Positions 19,130-28,204 of a DNA stretch of 64,000 bases are shown here, piece by piece. Below the pieces are notes generated by a model. It made no database searches and was not told the DNA's origin. It was given only the letters and a program-made list of their open reading frames with translations. Origin of the DNA: Paenibacillus sp. DMB20 (GTDB taxonomy: Bacteria; Bacillota; Bacilli; Paenibacillales; Paenibacillaceae); NCBI RefSeq assembly GCF_000987955.1, contig NZ_LAZU01000037.1:473531-537530 (forward strand), given 5' to 3'. Position 1 is the first letter of the stretch; each line of letters opens with the position of its first letter. Both the position numbers and the translations under genes were made by a program.

Positions 19130-19143
19130 ATCCTAAACACACC

Positions 19144-19665
19144 CTATCCGTTCGCAGAATTAATGGCTTTTTCCAGACGCTGTTCACTCAGCGGAGGCAC
19201 CATGACGGCACTCGCGCCGATTACCATTTCAGTGGTGCAAGGCAGCCATTTACGGCCTTCGATCAAATCCGATACAAAACCGTCGGAAATCTCCAATCCT
19301 AGTATTGTATTGCCCTGTTCCTGCTCAAAATAAACATCCGAGATGCGTCCGAGCAAAACACCGTCCCCTGTCAGTACCTGCATGTCTTTTAATTTCCGCC
19401 GGCCTGAGATGTACGTCAATGGTATCTTATCGGCTTCCGTTTTTTGAACGGCCTCTTCACTCCGGATCATGACGGCGTCTTCTCCATACGCAGCAACATC
19501 TTCCCATGCTACGGTTTTCACATATGAGGAAAAAAGAGCCTTCCCTTCAAGCTCCAATCCGGTAATGATCCAGTTCTCATCTAGTATAAAATCGTGGATT
19601 TTGCCAATTTCCTTGCCATTCTCCACGTCGAATACAGCCAGTCCGATCATTTCTTGAAGTTTCAT
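19144..19665 (-). CDS. PRC-barrel domain protein (YrrD-like)
   Basis: 173 residues with two PRC-barrel modules: MIGLAVFDVENGKEIGKIHDF at the N-terminus and LLGRISDVYFEQEQGNTILGLEIS in the middle. PRC-barrels bind RNA-processing or photosynthetic partners; the role of YrrD is unknown. The ATG at 19665 gives a start at the domain edge, with GGGAGG about 12 bases upstream. Likely cotranscribed with the zinc-ribbon gene. Confidence 0.85.
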   Translation of the reverse strand: MKLQEMIGLAVFDVENGKEIGKIHDFILDENWIITGLELEGKALFSSYVKTVAWEDVAAYGEDAVMIRSEEAVQKTEADKIPLTYISGRRKLKDMQVLTGDGVLLGRISDVYFEQEQGNTILGLEISDGFVSDLIEGRKWLPCTTEMVIGASAVMVPPLSEQRLEKAINSANG

Positions 19666-19815
19666 GTTGTATGGACGCCTCCCCATCCTCAATTCAATTG
19701 AAACCGTTACGCCTATTCATCAAATGCATGCAGCGAACGATGCCGGTTTCGAAAGGATGAAATGGAACTACTCATACCCCCAATCTCGTACAGGAGAAAA
19801 TCCTTTAACTGTTAT

Positions 19816-20959
19816 TTACGTAGCCGTTTCAGGATGGTTCCAATTTTTTTGGGCCGTGTACTCCATTTCCTGAGTAGTATTACCCAAACCAAAACTAAAA
19901 CGAATCGCGGAACGCAAAACATTTTCGGGAAGCTCCATCGCCTGCAGCACATGCGATATTTCAAGCGAGCCCGAGGTGCAGGCCGAACCGCTTGCGGCAG
20001 CAATGCCTTCCATATCGAGATTCATCAGCATCGTCTCCGTATCGGTACCGGGAAAGCTGATGTTAACGATATGCGGCATATAGAACTCGGGGTTCCCGTT
20101 AATGACAAAAGAATCCTCCCCGGCCGATTCCATCAGTCCCCCGACAAGCGCGTCCCGAAGGCTGCCGTAATAATCTCTTCGTTCATCCAGTCCATTGACG
20201 GCCAGTTCAACGGCTTTGGCAAAACCGGCAATGCCCGCCATGTTTTCCGTTCCTGCACGGCGTTTTTTTCTCCTGCAGTCCGCCGAACTGACGGGGGGAC
20301 AAGGCATGTCCACTCTTGACGACGAGCGCGCCCATCCCTTGAGGGCCGTTGATTTTGTGAGCCGAAAAGCTCCATAAATCCACGGGTAAGTCCGTGCAGG
20401 AAATAGGCTCCGTTCCCAAGGCCTGCACGGCGTCGGTATGAAATACGATGCCGCGGCTTTTTGCCAGCTCTCCGATTTCCCGGATCGGCTGTACGGTGCC
20501 TACCTCGTTGTTGCCGAACATGATGGTGATCAGTACGGTATTTTCGCGGATGGCGTCCGCAATCTCCTGAGCGGATACACGGCCCGTGCGGTCCACGGAG
20601 ACATAGGTAACCTCGCAGCCCCTTTGCTCCAGCTCCTTGCAGGTATGCAGCACGGCATGATGCTCGATGGCCGAAGTGATCACGTGTTTGCCTTCAAGGC
20701 CGACAGCCTCCAGCGTGCCGAAAATCGCAAGGTTATCGCTCTCGGTCCCGCCGGAAGTAAATACCAGTTCATCCGGTGCAGACCCCAAAAGGGCCGCCAT
20801 TCTGTCGCGCGACCCGTTCACGATCTTTTTCGCTTCCCTGCCGTATGCGTGAACGCTTGAGGCATTCCCGAAACGGCTTGTCATGACCTTCAGCATCTCT
20901 TCCGCAACCTCCGGATGAACCGGCGTGGAAGCGGCATGGTCCAAATAGATTGATTTCAT
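19816..20959 (-). CDS. Cysteine desulfurase, YrvO/IscS type (one frameshift)
   Basis: PLP enzyme that takes sulfur from cysteine. Corrected length about 380 residues. The PLP-binding lysine is in SFSAHKINGPQG and the catalytic cysteine in SGSACTSGSLEIS. N-terminus IYLDHAASTPVHPEV is typical. In B. subtilis the orthologous yrvO lies between cymR and mnmA and supplies sulfur for tRNA 2-thiouridine. Here cymR and mnmA are 10 kb away. The frame breaks at 20263-20269 (seven bases, six expected); with six the sequence continues EKKRRAGTENMAGI, fully conserved. The ATG at 20959 has AGGTG six bases upstream. Confidence 0.92.
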
Positions 20960-20968
20960 GGATTTCAC

Positions 20969-21211
20969 CTATATATAGAACATCTTGTCTGTAAATTTGT
21001 TGATTGCCATCATGATTCATTCACCTTATTCTGTGGATTTTTGCTGCGTACCCTATCCTATTATAAATCACATGCTCGTTTGCTAATAATCGCCGGTTTT
21101 ATGCGTAGTTTTTGAAAGAACTTCAGCAACTCGGCTGCAATTAGTGCAAACGTTGCATCCTTTAGTATATTATTTTATGTCCTATCTTACAAGGAGGCGC
21201 GGTTCATTCTG
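20969..21211. other. Intergenic region upstream of cysteine desulfurase and MFS remnant
   Basis: Contains a palindrome TGCAA-ACG-TTGCA at 21145-21157 and, at 21190-21197, an AAGGAGG that preceded the broken MFS gene. No supported gene. Confidence 0.4.
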
Positions 21212-21520
21212 ATGCCTAGTATTGTCATTGCCATAACTGCCAGCATTGGTTGTGCGGTTTACGAAGGACTTTGCTTGGTTCTTGATGTTTCGAGCATTGC
21301 AAGCCGTCGGAACAGCCGCGATTCCATTGATTGCGGCGGCGACAATCGGTAACTTGTTTCATGGAGCAGGACGAGGAAGCGAGATGGGAACTTATCAGAT
21401 GCTGCTGTCCATTGCCCCTGCAGATGCACGGGTACTTGGCGGCTTTATCGGGGAAAGGTACAGTTATCCCGGTATCTTCTGGATCCTTGCTGTGATATCT
21501 GTTGTCTTTCTGCAGGCAGA
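21212..21520 (+). pseudogene. MFS drug-transporter remnant
   Basis: Two frames together encode an internal MFS segment: MPSIVIAITASIGCAV, then VRFTKDFAWFLMFRALQAVG and GTYQMLLSIAPA, VLGGFIGERY. These cover only about membrane segments 3-6 of a drug-proton antiporter. Both the start of the family and the second half are missing, and the join is frameshifted. A true decayed fragment, unlike the homopolymer frameshifts elsewhere. Confidence 0.75.
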
Positions 21521-21689
21521 GGAATTCTCATTCTTAGCTTCTTGTATTTCTTTCTGTACTTTGCAATCCTTGTATACTTGCCTGCACTTTTGACAGGCCA
21601 CTATCATTCCTATGGATCGATGTGCCGCAGGATCATTATTTTTTCTGAGGAAATAACCGGAACAATAGCACGTTATATTCTTACAGAAA

Positions 21690-21729
21690 ACCCACTGCTG
21701 GCGAGGCTCAATAGTCGCCAGCAGTGGGT
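21690..21729. terminator. Terminator of the sugar-phosphate operon
   Basis: Fifteen-base perfect stem ACCCACTGCTGGCGA / TCGCCAGCAGTGGGT with a ten-base loop; a short T-run follows on the minus strand. It lies 39 bases after the transporter stop. Confidence 0.85.
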
Positions 21730-21767
21730 ATCTTTTGTTCATATTTCGTAACTATGCTTTAATTCAT

Positions 21768-23111
21768 TCACGATTGAGCAGCCATTTTTTGCATGTGCTT
21801 CTTACGTCCGATTTGAATCATCGTCAGGAAGAGTGTTGCCAATACACCGCTTGCAAGCAGCATCAGGAAGCAACCGTTCCAACCGGAGGATTCGACGATG
21901 AATCCAACGAGTGCGCTTGCAGTCAAGTTACCGAACAGGTAAGCGAACAAACCAGTCAAACCAACCGTTGTACCTACAGCGAACTTCGGTACGAAGTCGA
22001 TTGCGCTAAGGCCGATCAAGAACTGCGGTACATAGATGAGACAGCCGATAACGGATACGGCGATCGTAATTGCGAGGACGCTCGAAGACTGCCAATACAC
22101 GAGCGTAGCCAATACGACGCCGACCATGCTGATAATACAGAGCGGCATCCGGTTGCCTTTGAACAACTTGTCACTAAGAATACCGACAACGAGCGAGCTC
22201 ACAATGGCTGCCCATTCGAATACAGCAAATGCAACATGATATTGCGATTGCGTGAAGCCTTTTTCTTCCGTCAAGTATAATGGTACCCAGTTCAAGACGC
22301 CGAAGCGAATGAAGTACACGAATACGTTCGCCAAGCACAGGTACCAGATGAATTTGTTTCTAAGTACATATTTAATCAAGATTGCTGACATGGACAGCTT
22401 GTCGCCATTTGGATTGCGTTCTACATCATCATAATCGTTGCGATATTCGTCAATTGGAGGAAGGCCGATCGATTGTGGTGTATCTCTGCCTGAGAACCAT
22501 ACGAATACGGCGATAATCATGGCCATAATCGAAGGAACGACGAAAATTGCGGATTGCCAGTAAGCAGAGCCGAGAATCCCTAATGCAACACCGACGATTG
22601 GCGCAATGAGGCCTCCGCCGATATTATGCGACGTATTCCAGATTCCCATATACGTACCGCGCTCTTTCTTCGAGAACCAGTTTGCCAGAACGATACTGCA
22701 AGGAGGGGCACCCATGCCTTGGAACATCCCGTTCGCGATAAGCAGCATGAAGATGAGACCGAACGTGGAAGAAGACCCCATGATAAGGTTAATTATGGCA
22801 GACAAAAACAAACCAACAGCGATAAAGCGCTGCGTATGGGCCTTATCTGCCAAGTTCCCCATGAAAAACTTGCTTATCCCGTAAGTGACGGCCAGTGCCG
22901 CGCTCAACAAACCAATTTGAGAAGGGCTGAACCCAAACTCACTCTTTAAATAAGGTGTGGATAACGTAAAGTTGCTACGTACTAAGTAGTAACCTGCATA
23001 ACCGACAGAAATGCCGATCAATGTACGAATACGAAACATTCTGTACATCTTCGCAATCATGTGCTCCGGCAATCGAGGTATGGCGGGAGCCTTTTTCAAC
23101 CATCCAAACAT
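21768..23111 (-). CDS. Organophosphate:phosphate antiporter (UhpT/GlpT/PgtP family)
   Basis: 447-residue MFS protein with twelve membrane segments. The segment ERGTYMGIWNTSHNIGGG matches the GlpT-family signature (RG, then WN..HN.GG), and GYAGYYLVRSNFT is also typical. Imports hexose phosphates, glycerol-3-phosphate or phosphoglycerates in exchange for phosphate; the substrate cannot be chosen from sequence alone. It is the last gene of a five-gene unit, three bases after the solute-binding gene, with AAGGAG upstream. Expression is presumably induced by the two-component system of the same operon. Confidence 0.92.
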   Translation of the reverse strand: MFGWLKKAPAIPRLPEHMIAKMYRMFRIRTLIGISVGYAGYYLVRSNFTLSTPYLKSEFGFSPSQIGLLSAALAVTYGISKFFMGNLADKAHTQRFIAVGLFLSAIINLIMGSSSTFGLIFMLLIANGMFQGMGAPPCSIVLANWFSKKERGTYMGIWNTSHNIGGGLIAPIVGVALGILGSAYWQSAIFVVPSIMAMIIAVFVWFSGRDTPQSIGLPPIDEYRNDYDDVERNPNGDKLSMSAILIKYVLRNKFIWYLCLANVFVYFIRFGVLNWVPLYLTEEKGFTQSQYHVAFAVFEWAAIVSSLVVGILSDKLFKGNRMPLCIISMVGVVLATLVYWQSSSVLAITIAVSVIGCLIYVPQFLIGLSAIDFVPKFAVGTTVGLTGLFAYLFGNLTASALVGFIVESSGWNGCFLMLLASGVLATLFLTMIQIGRKKHMQKMAAQS

Positions 23112-23114
23112 TTC

Positions 23115-24158
23115 TCATTCTCCTTGAGCTTTTGTGTCCGCACGCAAGTTGTTCCATTGATTCAAAATTTGTTCATGTCTGCGTAGTGAGCTGTGTACGG
23201 GAAGTACAGCCGAATTCGAAATATCCCGCTCGTTCTGATGAACGGTAGGAGTGCCGAACGATACTTGTTCCAGAACAGTTGCCGCCTCTTGGGACAAACT
23301 GTAATTTATGAACCAGTCCGCAGCGGTCTCATTAGGCGCATTCCGAATTTTAGAGATCCCATTCACAGATAAGCTCGTATCCTTCGGAACACTGCTAACA
23401 AGATCGAATCCTGCATCGCGTAGCTTACGCTGATCTCCAAGGAAATTGATACCGATTACATACTCGCCTGAACTTACATATTGTACTGGCATATAACCGT
23501 TCACTGTGAGAAGTCCAACATTTCGGATAAGCCCTTTTATAAAGACCGTTGTCCTCTGCTCGCCCCATGACTCGTACAACGAGGAAAGGAATGTATACGC
23601 CGTTCCGGAGTAGTTCGGGTCGGGCATGACGATTTTCCCTTGGTAAGCAGGAAGCAGAAGATCTTCCCACTTCGTCGGTATCGTTAAGCCCAGTGGCGCA
23701 AATTCCTTATTCCAACGGTCACGATTGACAGCAATAGACAATTGTTCGATTTCATATCCTGCCCAATACTCGTCTTCATCCTTAAAGGAGCTAGGAATGG
23801 CAGCGAGATTCGCGCTGCGGATAGGGGAGGAAAGACCCTCCTGCTTCATTGTCATATGTGCGTCAATCGTTCCGCCGATAACAAGATCCGCTTGCGGCTT
23901 GGCAGATTCCTGTGTGACACGGCGCAATATTTCTTCTGTGGACAAACGGATGTACTCGTACGTACAGCCAGTTTGTTGACAGAAGGAGGATAACAACGCG
24001 CTTCCGACTTCCTCACGAGCGGCGACGTATGCAACGATATGGTGCCCATTGAGCTGGGGCACGCCTTGCTCATCTACGGTGATCGTATTTTGATCTTTAG
24101 TACAGCCGGCCTGCGTGAATAGGCAGATAAATAATAGAAGGTAGAGGAATCGTGTCAT
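23115..24158 (-). CDS. Solute-binding lipoprotein, HptA/PgtC/AfuA-like sensor
   Basis: 347 residues. Lipobox FTQAGC with C19 as lipidation site, then a type II periplasmic-binding fold (ADLVIGGTIDAHMTMKQEG, EDLLLPAYQGKIVMPDPNYSGTAYTF). No permease or ATPase gene accompanies it. In S. aureus the related HptA binds a sugar phosphate and signals through the HptRS kinase to induce uhpT, and PgtC has a similar sensory role in Salmonella. By context it is a sensor subunit rather than an ABC uptake protein. It overlaps the upstream gene by four bases (ATGA). Confidence 0.85.
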   Translation of the reverse strand: MTRFLYLLLFICLFTQAGCTKDQNTITVDEQGVPQLNGHHIVAYVAAREEVGSALLSSFCQQTGCTYEYIRLSTEEILRRVTQESAKPQADLVIGGTIDAHMTMKQEGLSSPIRSANLAAIPSSFKDEDEYWAGYEIEQLSIAVNRDRWNKEFAPLGLTIPTKWEDLLLPAYQGKIVMPDPNYSGTAYTFLSSLYESWGEQRTTVFIKGLIRNVGLLTVNGYMPVQYVSSGEYVIGINFLGDQRKLRDAGFDLVSSVPKDTSLSVNGISKIRNAPNETAADWFINYSLSQEAATVLEQVSFGTPTVHQNERDISNSAVLPVHSSLRRHEQILNQWNNLRADTKAQGE

Positions 24159-24976
24159 CTTGATTGTGCTCCTATTTTCATTCCGTGAAGTAGCGTTTCC
24201 AATTCAGTCCGCAAATAGATCGAATTGCCGTTGTCATCCCCCATGTATTCCATGACGACATAATCAGCGTACACGACCATATGCAGCAGATTGTTGCGTT
24301 CATTCAGCATCTCATTATCCTGCTTGAAAGCGGTAATAGAACCAAGCGGCTTTTGCTTGCGCAGCAGCAGCTGTTTAATTTCAACCAGATCTTTCATTTC
24401 AGATGCCTGCCTGATATGAGATACCAAGTAACCCTTTTCACGATCTTGCATACTTCCCTGAACACCATCTATACGGTAGGTAAGCTCTTTGGATGTGCGA
24501 ATAAATTCCGCATAATGCTCCGGCGTATAGAACAAACTTAACAGCTGTGTCTGCATAGCAGAAAGCATTGGAGTCTCGTGTCCAGGGCCGTAAGACCACT
24601 TGCCAAGGGTAAAGGTATTCTCGAGCGAGAAGGTCTGCTCATTTCCGTTCAAATAGCGAATTCGCCCGGAGAACATGGCTTGTCCTTCATCTCTCTCCGT
24701 CCTTATCTGTTTCGGTTCATACTGCTGCTTGATGCGATCGACATAGGATACAAAAGCATGCAGACTTACCTCGTCATCGACCTGGAGAGTTCCCCATTTC
24801 CTATGGAAGATAGTTGCTTGCACAGGAAGGGAATCGCTTACTTTTTGCAGTACTTCATGCTTATCATGGATTAGGCCGACTTTTTGATAGACTTGTTCAT
24901 TCAAGTAATAGCCGGCGATAGTCAGCACCAGAATGACACCTCCGAATAGAAAGGCATTCCTTAACAACTTGTTCAT
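24155..24976 (-). CDS. Membrane-anchored protein of unknown function in the sensor operon
   Basis: 273 residues. One N-terminal membrane segment (about 9-27) followed by an extracytoplasmic domain with no family I recognise. No lipobox, catalytic motif or repeats. It lies between the histidine kinase gene (73 bases away) and the solute-binding gene (overlap of four bases), which argues that it works on the cell surface with both. AAGGAG lies 11 bases before the ATG. A role in passing the signal from binding protein to kinase, comparable to PgtB, is a guess from position. Confidence 0.75.
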   Translation of the reverse strand: MNKLLRNAFLFGGVILVLTIAGYYLNEQVYQKVGLIHDKHEVLQKVSDSLPVQATIFHRKWGTLQVDDEVSLHAFVSYVDRIKQQYEPKQIRTERDEGQAMFSGRIRYLNGNEQTFSLENTFTLGKWSYGPGHETPMLSAMQTQLLSLFYTPEHYAEFIRTSKELTYRIDGVQGSMQDREKGYLVSHIRQASEMKDLVEIKQLLLRKQKPLGSITAFKQDNEMLNERNNLLHMVVYADYVVMEYMGDDNGNSIYLRTELETLLHGMKIGAQSR

Positions 24977-25049
24977 CCTTCTTTATTCTCCTTGGATAGG
25001 ATAAACGATTAACATTTCATAATCGCCTCGTAATTGTTTCGTAAATGTA

Positions 25050-26489
25050 TTATTTCGTGAAAATCGAAAGCGGATGTTTATCTAGTGCTGCCGGTGACCG
25101 AAAAGCCAGGGTTATCGTCGTTCCAATCCCTTCCTCCGAATAGATAGACATTTTTCCGCCTTGCTGGGCCATTAATTGTTTACAGATGAGCAGACCGAAG
25201 CCATTGCCTTTGCTGGAGCTTAGCGTATCATCTGCTGAAGCATTCTCGAACCGTTCAATAAGCTCATGACTAAGTCCTAACCCATCATCATGGAATGTGA
25301 TCGACACATACTGCTCGCTTAAATGATGTTCAATTGTTAGTTCAGAAGCATCGCTATACTTAATTGCATTATCAAGCAGGTTCAACAAGATTTGTTTCGT
25401 CTTGTCAGGATCCGCCACTACCATCATAGGCACAAGCTGATTGTGAAGCTGAATCTGATATTTGTCTAATCGAGGCTGAACCACATACACCGCTTCTTCT
25501 GTAATCGAAGCAATATCACAGATCGTAGGAGATACTGAGAACGGACAGCTGCCGTACTTGGACTGTGTCAGCAATTCCTCGACAAGTGCAAGCATACGCT
25601 CGCTTTCAACGGATATATGATGCAAGCTCTGTTCTACATCCTCGGCTGTTTTCAGACGTGGAATTAAATTCGAGTGCCCCATAATCGCGGTAAGCGGTGT
25701 CTTTAATTCGTGGGTTACTCGATCTAGAAAGTCGCGCTGCTTGTCCTTCTCGCGGCTTAATTGCTCCACATGCAGCTCGATTGCGTCCGCCATTGCGTGA
25801 AAGGATTGAGCGAGCTGGCTGATTTCTTCATAAGCGCTTAATTCAATGCGAGTACTATAGTTGCCGCTGGCAAGCTTCTTCGCCATGTCTCGAAGCTGCT
25901 CAATTGGTTTGCTTAACGATTTCGCGAAGCGATTTGCAATAAATACAGCAACGACAAGAATAAGAAGAAAAGTAATAGCAAAGGTTGCATTCATTCGATT
26001 CAGCAATTGAGCCTCTTCTTTCAACGGTAGAAGGAAACGAATCAAGCCGATGACCTGATTGTCCACATAGATTGGACTCGAGAATAGGAGCAGCGGCGAA
26101 GGAGAGGCTTTTTGAATCATATAGGATTTCGTGCCCTGCAATGCTTGCTCCGCATCTTGATTGACATAAGACAGCGAACCTCGTTCTGTATCCGCAAGGA
26201 CGTGATGATGCATATTCATGATCTGAACCCGGACACCCATCCGTTTGGACAAGTAAGAGGCAATGAGTGGAGCTCCTTTTTGAAGCGTTTCTTTTGGTTC
26301 GCCCTGCTGCTCGCGTTCCACATAATTGATCGTATAAATTTGAGCCTCTATACTCAGCTTCTGCAGGGAATGTACAGCGGATTGATAAATATTGTTCTGC
26401 AACGATATGTCGAGCACAATATAGAGAAACAGCATGACGGGAATAAAAAGAGATAGTAGTGCCAAATAAATTTGTTTTTGTAAAGTCAT
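25050..26489 (-). CDS. Sensor histidine kinase (HAMP-HisKA-HATPase)
   Basis: 479 residues. Two membrane segments (about 8-28 and 168-186) flank an extracytoplasmic sensor of about 135 residues. HAMP follows (about 187-240), then a HisKA domain with phospho-acceptor H260 in VTHELKTPLTAI, and an HATPase with NLLDNAIKYSD, DDGLGL and GNGFGLLICKQL boxes. It pairs with the OmpR-type regulator 28 bases upstream. In S. aureus the analogous kinase HptS is LytS-like, so this operon uses a different kinase class. AAGGTGG lies seven bases before the ATG. Confidence 0.93.
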   Translation of the reverse strand: MTLQKQIYLALLSLFIPVMLFLYIVLDISLQNNIYQSAVHSLQKLSIEAQIYTINYVEREQQGEPKETLQKGAPLIASYLSKRMGVRVQIMNMHHHVLADTERGSLSYVNQDAEQALQGTKSYMIQKASPSPLLLFSSPIYVDNQVIGLIRFLLPLKEEAQLLNRMNATFAITFLLILVVAVFIANRFAKSLSKPIEQLRDMAKKLASGNYSTRIELSAYEEISQLAQSFHAMADAIELHVEQLSREKDKQRDFLDRVTHELKTPLTAIMGHSNLIPRLKTAEDVEQSLHHISVESERMLALVEELLTQSKYGSCPFSVSPTICDIASITEEAVYVVQPRLDKYQIQLHNQLVPMMVVADPDKTKQILLNLLDNAIKYSDASELTIEHHLSEQYVSITFHDDGLGLSHELIERFENASADDTLSSSKGNGFGLLICKQLMAQQGGKMSIYSEEGIGTTITLAFRSPAALDKHPLSIFTK

Positions 26490-26517
26490 CCGTGTTCCAC
26501 CTTATTCAATAGGCTGT

Positions 26518-27195
26518 TCAGCAATCGATTTTATAGCCGACACCGTAAATCGTTTTAATGCGTTCGCCTTCATCCCCGAGCTTCTTCCGAAGTCGTTGAA
26601 TCATAATATCTACGGCTCTCGTATTTTCAGGATAATCGAGCTTCCATACCTTCATCAGAAGATCGTCGCGGGTAAAGATACGTTGCTTGTTCGTTAAAAG
26701 CAGCAAAAGCAAATCATATTCGCGATAGGTTAGTGTCAATGGTTCGTCCTGCACGTAAATAGCACGCTTCGCTTGATCTACTCGGAACGGTCCGGTTTGG
26801 ATTAAGGAAGTGCTGCCGTCTTTTTGCGTTTGCTTATTAAGTCTGCGCTCAATTACCTTAATGCGGAGCAGCAACTCCGTACTATGAAATGGCTTGACCA
26901 GGTAATCATCCGCACCTAGCTGCAATCCAAGCAGCTTGTCATTAATTTGCCCCTTGGCGGTAAGCATAATGATAGGGATGTCTGGGTTGCTGTTTCGGAA
27001 CTCGCGCAGCAGTTGATACCCGTCTGTATCAGGCAGCATCACATCGAGAATAATTAAATCGATTTGCTGTGTCCGCCACTGTTCATGTGCAGCGCGTCCG
27101 CTAGCAGCGGCATGTACCGTAAAGCCTTCAATTTCTAAATTGAGACGGATGAGATTCAAGATGCTCTCTTCGTCGTCCACAACAAGAATATTCAT
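26518..27195 (-). CDS. OmpR/PhoB-family response regulator
   Basis: 225 residues from the ATG at 27195, which has AAGGAGG five bases upstream. The longer open frame is rejected because it runs through the leader hairpin. Receiver domain with acidic pair DDEE at 7-10, phospho-acceptor D51 in LIILDVMLP and the lysine in MLTAKGQ; C-terminal winged helix (LTYREYDLLLLLLTN, NTRAVDIMIQRLRKKLGD). First gene of the sensor and transporter operon, so it probably controls its own operon. A short leader ORF and terminator lie just upstream. Confidence 0.95.
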   Translation of the reverse strand: MNILVVDDEESILNLIRLNLEIEGFTVHAAASGRAAHEQWRTQQIDLIILDVMLPDTDGYQLLREFRNSNPDIPIIMLTAKGQINDKLLGLQLGADDYLVKPFHSTELLLRIKVIERRLNKQTQKDGSTSLIQTGPFRVDQAKRAIYVQDEPLTLTYREYDLLLLLLTNKQRIFTRDDLLMKVWKLDYPENTRAVDIMIQRLRKKLGDEGERIKTIYGVGYKIDC

Positions 27196-27218
27196 GGTGT
27201 CCTCCTTGTGATAGTTCA

Positions 27219-27287
27219 TCAGAACATACGTAAAAAAAAGCAGCCTTGAAAAAGGCCGCTGCGGGCATGTTGTACGGTAATAAACAT
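27219..27287 (-). CDS. Possible 22-codon leader peptide overlapping an attenuator
   Basis: ATG at 27287 preceded by AGGAG with a five-base spacer. It encodes MFITVQHARSGLFQGCFF and ends LRMF at a TGA 23 bases before the response regulator start. The ORF spans the whole terminator hairpin at 27232-27262. A ribosome moving through it would melt the hairpin. Whether it is translated is unproven. Confidence 0.45.
   Translation of the reverse strand: MFITVQHARSGLFQGCFFLRMF
27232..27262 (-). terminator. Leader terminator upstream of the response regulator
   Basis: GCAGCGGCCTT / AAGG-CTGC stem with short loop followed by eight T on the minus strand. There is no minus-strand gene just upstream, so it acts in the leader of the operon as an attenuator or insulates it. 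Confidence 0.8.
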
Positions 27288-27390
27288 ACTTACTCCTAAC
27301 TGTACACGATAAGTATCGCTTGCATAAATGGTAATGTTCACCAATTAATATATCTGTATCTAGCATTTCTTTGTTTACCGAAAGAAGATC

Positions 27391-27670
27391 GGCATCATGG
27401 AACTCGCTCTATCTGGTTTGCTGATGACGTTAGGGATATCAGGCATGCATTATGTTGGCATGGAAGCTAGATGATTGGAATTACATACAACAACACCAAT
27501 TTTGTCTATCCATTGCTGTTACGGTATCAGCCTCTGCGATAGCTCTGTTTTATTTCCGTAAGGATCTATTGGTCAGCAGGACATGGTACAAGCTGGGCAG
27601 TGCGCTTATTATGGGGGCTGGAATTGCTGGAATGCAGCACAAAGGGCGGCGATTCCTTCTCGCTGCCCTT
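27391..27670 (+). pseudogene. MHYT-domain protein remnant
   Basis: Frames together encode ELALSGLLMTLGISGMHYVGMEA and later LGSALIMGAGIAGMQHKG, the repeated MHYT-type membrane motif (GMHYxGM). An in-frame stop follows the first motif and both ends of the gene are missing. MHYT domains are membrane sensors often fused to GGDEF/EAL or kinase modules; none remains here. Confidence 0.65.
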
Positions 27671-27761
27671 TCATCAATGCTCACAATGACATTCCGAAGT
27701 GAGCCACTGCACAGGTAAAAAAATATATTTTTAGTTCAAACTGCTTTTAGTAAATAGCTAC

Positions 27762-27863
27762 TTAAATCCAAAATGCACTTAGCACAATCACCAACAGAAT
27801 GTATAACACCAGAACGATAGCCGCAGAACTTCCATATCCGTAACCATATTTAACGCAACTCAT
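27762..27863 (-). CDS. YjcZ-like small membrane protein
   Basis: 33 residues from the ATG at 27863 (AGGAGG nine bases upstream): a tyrosine/glycine-rich head, CVKYGYGYGSS, and one hydrophobic helix ending in FWI. This matches the YjcZ type of tiny spore-associated proteins of Bacillales. The longer open frame (to 28004) is rejected because of the strong internal ribosome binding site and the family-like length. Confidence 0.75.
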   Translation of the reverse strand: MSCVKYGYGYGSSAAIVLVLYILLVIVLSAFWI

Positions 27864-27907
27864 CTGTTCATTCCTCCTTGTATATGGATGATACAGTTTA
27901 TGTACAT

Positions 27908-27930
27908 AAATGCCCTGTGACAGGGCATTT
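27908..27930. repeat. Perfect inverted repeat upstream of the YjcZ-like gene
   Basis: AAATGCCCTG-TGA-CAGGGCATTT, 45 bases before the start codon. Operator or transcript hairpin; no T-run on the minus strand. Confidence 0.6.
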
Positions 27931-28123
27931 CGGCAATTTTGATCAGGACAGATGTCCAAAGGATGCGAACAAGAGGTGTTGCGGAACCGTTTCTCAATGA
28001 ACAAACTTGCCGTGTAGCAGGAAAGACGGAAAGAGGCACGCCCCGGTCATATGCGGCGTCAACGTGCTGTCGAGTTATGGAATTGGGAGCTATGAAAGGC
28101 TTGAATTAGAATTCGAAAATTAA

Positions 28124-28153
28124 GGCAAGAATGGGTTTTCACCTATTTTTGCC
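28124..28153 (+). repeat. Hairpin upstream of the alpha/beta hydrolase gene
   Basis: GGCAAGAATGGGT-TTTC-ACCTATTTTTGCC forms 13 pairs, two of them G-U, as RNA on the plus strand, about 50 bases before the hydrolase start. Possible leader structure or remnant terminator. Confidence 0.45.
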
Positions 28154-28204
28154 TAGTGAGTATCTTATTGTTGAAGCCACTTTAATAATACTGGGGGAAA
28201 CGGC

